Source: Deltaproteobacteria bacterium
Lineage (GTDB): Bacteria; Desulfobacterota; Binatia; UBA9968
Direction: 5' to 3'
NCBI GenBank assembly: GCA_023250495.1
Contig: JAHFAP010000169.1
Span: forward strand, 1 to 6,898
DNA length: 6,898 nucleotides
Part shown: positions 5,400-6,898 of the stretch, in pieces
Numbering within the stretch: the first letter of the stretch is position 1
How the letters are laid out: each line of letters opens with the position of its first letter
Notes under the pieces: generated by a model
The model's input: the letters and a program-made list of their open reading frames with translations, nothing else
Told to the model about the DNA's origin: nothing
The model's database searches: none
Program-made: the position numbers and the translations under genes

Positions 5400-5423
5400 G
5401 CTGACCGCTGATTGCTGACAGCT
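5400..5423 (+). repeat. Short heptanucleotide tandem repeat
   Basis: Three consecutive 7-base units of the form GCTGAYN (GCTGACC, GCTGATT, GCTGACA) are followed by a partial GCT. They fill part of the 79-base gap between the M24 and SDR genes. Imperfect heptamer arrays of this kind occur in intergenic regions of some bacteria. A role is not evident from this copy. Confidence 0.6.
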
Positions 5424-5439
5424 ATCTCTTGAGCTTATC

Positions 5440-6417
5440 ATGATCCTGATCACCGGCGGCCTTGGATTTCTTGGATGCAACCTGGCGAAGCTCCTGTGCG
5501 ATAGCGGTGAGCAGGTTCTGCTGACCAGCAACCGCAACACCGAAGTCCTCCCGCTCATCGCACCGTTCTTGGAAAAACGCCTCAAGATCCAGCCGCTAGA
5601 TATCACTTCTCTGGACAATGTCTCCCGCGTCATACGTGATCACGGCGTGAAGTCCATCGTCCATGCGGCGGTGAGATCCGAGAAAGGAAATACATCGCTG
5701 TATCAAGCCATGGACGTTAACGTGACCGGCACCATTAATGTGCTGGAGGCCGCGCGACGGGCAGAGATCCGTAGAGTTCTTTTTATAAGTTCCGAGGCGG
5801 TCTATCAGGGAATGAAGGATACCGTGCCGCTGAAAGAGGAAGAAAGGCTCTTCATCACCTCGGACCGCTTCATACCGGGAACGAAAAAAGCCGGCGAGAT
5901 CTTCTGCCTCATGTATGCCAAACAATACGGCATGGAGGTTGTTTCGGTGAGGCTGACGCGAGCCTACGGCCCACTCTATCGAGGCATCCGGAATCTTCAT
6001 GGACTCATGGTTGAGAGCGCAGCGCAAGGCAAGCCCATCAACCTACAAAACTACGATCCAACAGAGGCCCACGACTTTATCTACGTCAAGGACGCCGCCA
6101 GGGCGCTCACTCTGCTGCTAAACGCGCCGACGCTGCGCCATCGGATTTACAATCTGGGCTTTGGAAGGCTGACAAGCATCGGAGAGTTCGCTCAGGCAAT
6201 AAAAAAACTGGTGCCCGAAGCCGAGATCCATCTCGGCAACGGTCCAGGGCCGCTGATCTCGACCAAAACTCCCATGGACATCAACGCCTGCGTGGATATC
6301 TCCAGGCTTCGCCAAGAGACCGGCTTCACGCCGGAATATGATCCTTATCGTGGCGTGGAACACTACATTCATTGGGCGCGAGACGGAATTTACAGCCAAG
6401 AAAGGCGACAGCGATGA
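5440..6417 (+). CDS. NAD(P)-dependent epimerase/dehydratase, extended SDR family
   Basis: This 325-residue protein has the full length of an extended short-chain dehydrogenase. The Rossmann motif T-G-G-L-G-F-L-G is at 5-12, D-I at 54-55, H-A-A at 75-77, and the Ser motif F-I-S-S-E-A-V-Y at 115-122. The Y-x-x-x-K motif is replaced: the gapless alignment gives Ile145 with Lys149 (I-P-G-T-K). R-L-T-R-A-Y-G-P (171-178) and H-D-F-I-Y-V-K-D (211-218) are typical substrate-domain marks. The second beta strand ends in T-S-N-R with no acidic residue, so NADP(H) is possible. Family members act on nucleotide sugars and many other substrates. The one here is unknown. The ATG at 5440 has no good ribosome site. 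The gene sits 79 bases after the M24 gene and overlaps the amidohydrolase gene at ATGA. Confidence 0.85.
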   Translation: MILITGGLGFLGCNLAKLLCDSGEQVLLTSNRNTEVLPLIAPFLEKRLKIQPLDITSLDNVSRVIRDHGVKSIVHAAVRSEKGNTSLYQAMDVNVTGTINVLEAARRAEIRRVLFISSEAVYQGMKDTVPLKEEERLFITSDRFIPGTKKAGEIFCLMYAKQYGMEVVSVRLTRAYGPLYRGIRNLHGLMVESAAQGKPINLQNYDPTEAHDFIYVKDAARALTLLLNAPTLRHRIYNLGFGRLTSIGEFAQAIKKLVPEAEIHLGNGPGPLISTKTPMDINACVDISRLRQETGFTPEYDPYRGVEHYIHWARDGIYSQERRQR

Positions 6418-6898
6418 AAACTCTAATTCAAGGCGGATATGTCGTAGCCTTCAACGGCAAAGAACATGAGATCATTAAAGACGGCGTCGTGGTCTTCGAA
6501 AGAGATCGCGTCTTATTTGTCGGCAAAACGTATGGCGAACCAGTCGATAAAAAGATCGACGCGAAAGGCTGTCTCGTTTCCCCAGGCTTTATTGACACCC
6601 ACTTTCATTCGGGCATCAACGCAACCGATTATCTGCTGAATGATGCGAACAAAATGGACTATTTCGCGTCGAACTATCTTTCTCACGGCGCCCCGACTCG
6701 CGAAGGCGTCAAGCACGCTCACCTCAAGGACGTAGATGTAGGGCAACGCTTCTCGCTGATCCACGTCCTGAAAAGTGGGGTGACCACCACACTGGAGATC
6801 GGCGGTCCCGGCGCGACTCCTGAACCTTATGTCGCGATGGTGGATGAGGTCGGGATACGCTGCTACACCGGACCGAGCTACAAGAACGTCAATTTCTT
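6414..6898 (+). CDS. Amidohydrolase family protein, N-terminal part (runs off the window)
   Basis: The first 161 codons of a protein cut by the window end are visible, with no in-frame stop. It starts with the small beta domain of amidohydrolases (K-T-L-I-Q-G-G-Y-V-V), then has P-G-F-I-D-T-H-F-H-S at 57-66, in which His63 and His65 are the first two metal ligands. S-G-V-T-T-T-L-E-I-G at 121-130 is also typical. The later His and Asp ligands lie beyond the window. Family members hydrolyse C-N bonds in cyclic or linear amides, ureas and deaminase substrates. The ATG overlaps the SDR stop codon (ATGA, 6414-6417), so the two are translationally coupled and belong to the M24-led operon. The exact substrate class cannot be set from this fragment. 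Confidence 0.85.
   Translation, partial: MKTLIQGGYVVAFNGKEHEIIKDGVVVFERDRVLFVGKTYGEPVDKKIDAKGCLVSPGFIDTHFHSGINATDYLLNDANKMDYFASNYLSHGAPTREGVKHAHLKDVDVGQRFSLIHVLKSGVTTTLEIGGPGATPEPYVAMVDEVGIRCYTGPSYKNVNF

Overview
The window looks like a chromosomal stretch from an uncultured, moderately GC-rich bacterium, probably soil or sediment derived. Grounds are the gene families (molybdenum-hydroxylase accessory subunits, TenA, a creatinase-fold protein, an amidohydrolase, a PIN/AbrB toxin-antitoxin pair), good Shine-Dalgarno sites and frequent GTG starts. A Proteobacteria, Desulfobacterota, Methylomirabilota/Rokubacteria or Tectomicrobia-like host would fit. The window holds no rRNA, tRNA or other clear lineage marker, so this is a weak inference.

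Layout. (1) 1-155, + strand: the 3' end of a PlsC-like acyltransferase, which runs convergently into the next operon. (2) 141-1982, - strand: a compact three-gene operon read coxS, coxM, coxG, encoding the 2Fe-2S subunit, the FAD subunit and the CoxG accessory protein of a CO-dehydrogenase/xanthine-dehydrogenase-type hydroxylase. The catalytic molybdenum subunit (coxL) is not next to it on either side. (3) 1983-2147: a divergent control region where two candidate promoters share their -10 region. (4) 2148-3259, + strand: tenA (aminopyrimidine/thiamin salvage) followed by a small FMN split-barrel protein. (5) 3260-4108, + strand: a spacer with nested inverted repeats, then an AbrB-type antitoxin and a PIN-domain toxin joined at a TAGTG stop/start. 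(6) 4109-6898, + strand: a strong-looking promoter, then a creatinase/aminopeptidase-P-fold (M24) protein, an extended SDR and an amidohydrolase cut by the window end. The last two overlap at ATGA.

How the genes fit together. CoxS and CoxM would carry electrons away from a molybdenum active site that must come from a subunit encoded elsewhere, if the complex works at all. TenA and the split-barrel protein are probably co-transcribed. The M24-SDR-amidohydrolase group reads as a small catabolic unit for an organic, perhaps C-N containing, substrate. Its first protein has lost most of the canonical M24 metal ligands and also lacks the creatinase catalytic residues. Its second lacks the usual SDR tyrosine at the expected position. 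That cluster, with two enzymes of atypical active site, is the best candidate here for undescribed chemistry. The substrate cannot be read from the sequence.
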